A DNA stretch of 64,000 nt from Inia geoffrensis (lineage: Eukaryota > Chordata > Mammalia > Artiodactyla > Iniidae). Below are positions 62,860 to 64,000 of the stretch, piece after piece. Where the stretch lies: NCBI GenBank assembly GCA_036417435.1, contig CM070901.1, positions 164,816,044-164,880,043 on the forward strand, given 5' to 3'. Every line of letters starts with the position of its first letter. Positions within the stretch are counted from its first letter, which is position 1. The translations under genes were made by a program, and so were the position numbers. The notes below the pieces were generated by a model, which made no database searches, had not been told where the DNA came from, and saw only the letters and a program-made list of their open reading frames with translations.

Positions 62860-63919
62860 TATAGAGAAATGGGGTAGAAGGGATGCAGATGTGAGGTCAA
62901 GAGAGGTTTCTTGGTTTTGTTGTGGTTTTTTCTGAGATGCAAAAAAAAATGTCTCAACACTGATTGGAATGAACCAGTAGAGAGGGGAAAATGGCCCTCG
63001 TGAAGTCCTTGAGCAGGTGAGAGGCAGGAGATCTGGTGTATGAGTGGAAGGGAAGCACAGAGAGGAGTGAACGGGGTTCATCCAAGGTAGCAGGAGGGAG
63101 GGTAAAAATGAGGCACAGACCCAGGGATTGGGTAGAGGAGGTGTTGAGAGTCTGCAGAAATTCTCTTTTGATCACTTCTATCTTCTCAGTGAGGTAGGAA
63201 GCGAGGTCAAGAGCTGAGGGAGGGTTGGGGGAGGAGCTGTCAGGGATTGAGGGGAGAGGAGAAGTAAGAAATTGTCTATAGGACCATGGGAGAGTGACAG
63301 GACTGGGTCATATGGTAGGATCTCGAGACAGTGCAAAGGGTCCCCTGGAGGAGGGTGGGTGTGACATTAAAGTGAGACCAGTCAGCAGGGCTGTGTGTCT
63401 TCCTCCAGCTTCTGCCAACTGTGTGGGTGCAAGTGCAGAGTTGGATTAACCAGGGTATGGTTTTGCCAGGTGAGTGCAATTTAACAAGAAAGGAGCAAGG
63501 GGGTTGAGGGCGTATGCAAGAAAGTAATTATAATTATGGTCCACAGAATCTAAGCTGGTTAAGGAGGAAAGTCAGGACATGACGGGGCAAGGAACAGTAG
63601 GGGAAAAGGTAGGAAGATCAGTGGATTGAAGTCCTGGTAGATCGGAACTGATGGAGTCAGGGTTCTAGAGGGAGTGAGCAGAAGAGACAGGAGGTGGTGT
63701 CAGGAGGATGGGATACTTGATATTGAAATTACTCAGGGTAGGGGCATAATTGTTGGTAATGACAAGGTCTAGGAAATCACCTTGGCCATGAGGGACTGAG
63801 GCAGGGTGGAGGACAAGAACCATGGGAGGAGGGAATGGGTGTTCTCCATAGGGGAGGATTATCTGTGTGTAATTGAACAAACCAAGTCATCCTCAGGGGC
63901 AGGACCCTGGGTAGGGCCT

Positions 63920-64000
63920 GGGCCTGGGATTCAGCCAGACCTGGATATGAAGCGCCACTCGCCAACTCATGCTCAAATTAATTAGTTTCTCTGAGCCTCA
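63920..64000 (+). mobile_element. MIR SINE, cut by the window end
   Basis: 'attcagccagacctggatat' and 'tagtttctctgagcctca' match the MIR 5' half. Confidence 0.7.

Larger units (their letters stand above)
58485..63850 (-). mobile_element. Long LINE-2 relic with decayed reverse transcriptase, split by many insertions
   Basis: L2 pieces on the - strand at about 58485-59269, 59632-59842, 60054-60288, 62197-62347 and 62862-63850 sum to roughly 2.4 kb of a consensus near 3.4 kb. The antisense frame at 59640-59842 reads SVYTHSLGDLI and FIYSSPELSPELQ, recognisable L2 reverse-transcriptase sequence, but the catalytic YADD position has decayed (LAN). The 58.9-kb part carries the antisense of the 'tgacatgatctgacttgtg' and 'ggatcgctctggctgctg' stretch upstream of the L2 3' end. 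All parts keep order and strand, so this is one ancient insertion cut by an L1, a Tigger-like element and SINEs. Confidence 0.8.

Noticed and set aside
8461..64000. Next gene downstream of SLC9A1 (TENT5B by human gene order)
   Set aside because: No frame resembles its nucleotidyltransferase domain. The human spacing between these genes is large, so it probably lies beyond the window.

Overview
This is mammalian nuclear DNA, most probably from a cetacean. The left end carries the last part of a split gene with GT-AG introns and a polyadenylated 3' UTR. The rest is dense in tRNA-derived SINEs of the CHR type (I count about 21 CHR-like copies) and shorter Bov-tA/CHRS-like SINEs (about 8), which together mark Cetartiodactyla. 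Many CHR copies belong to a roughly 200-bp class typical of whales and dolphins. Family names are from recognition of the sequence, not a database search.

Region 1 (1-8.46 kb) is the 3' half of SLC9A1 on the + strand, encoding the Na+/H+ exchanger NHE1. It holds the end of one exon and eight complete exons (human exons 4-12 by counting back from the last exon), the stop codon at 6945-6947, a 1.5-kb 3' UTR and an AATAAA at 8438. The encoded part covers the last transmembrane helices and the whole cytosolic regulatory tail: CHP1, calmodulin, calcineurin and 14-3-3 sites.

Region 2 (about 9.3-15.6 kb) is a broken ERVL-class endogenous retrovirus relic on the - strand. It has two related LTR-like ends, a decayed pol region with a visible YIDD reverse-transcriptase motif, and three later insertions (a hAT-Charlie element, an MLT1 LTR and a CHR SINE), each with target-site duplications.

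Region 3 (15.6-64 kb) has no gene I can recognise. It is a layered set of transposon fossils: LINE-2 and MIR (oldest), MER5A, MaLR/ERVL LTRs, L1 pieces of several ages, a Tigger-like element, then cetartiodactyl L1s and SINEs. The largest fossil is a LINE-2 on the - strand (58.5-63.85 kb) split by at least seven later insertions. Between the fossils are stretches of unassigned, apparently single-copy DNA, mainly at 28.8-31.0, 34.5-35.7, 39.8-42.4, 47.6-49.2 and 53.2-54.9 kb. Four good CTCF-like motifs lie at 40.9-44.5 kb, three pointing left and one right, a pattern seen at domain boundaries.

I found no convincing new biological system. The observations most worth checking are the CTCF motif cluster, a likely L1 3' transduction (16.7-17.0 kb), two perfect palindromes inside L1 fossils, a 49-bp L1 insertion with a 16-bp target duplication, and an unnamed repeat present twice in inverted orientation (34.6 and 36.4 kb).
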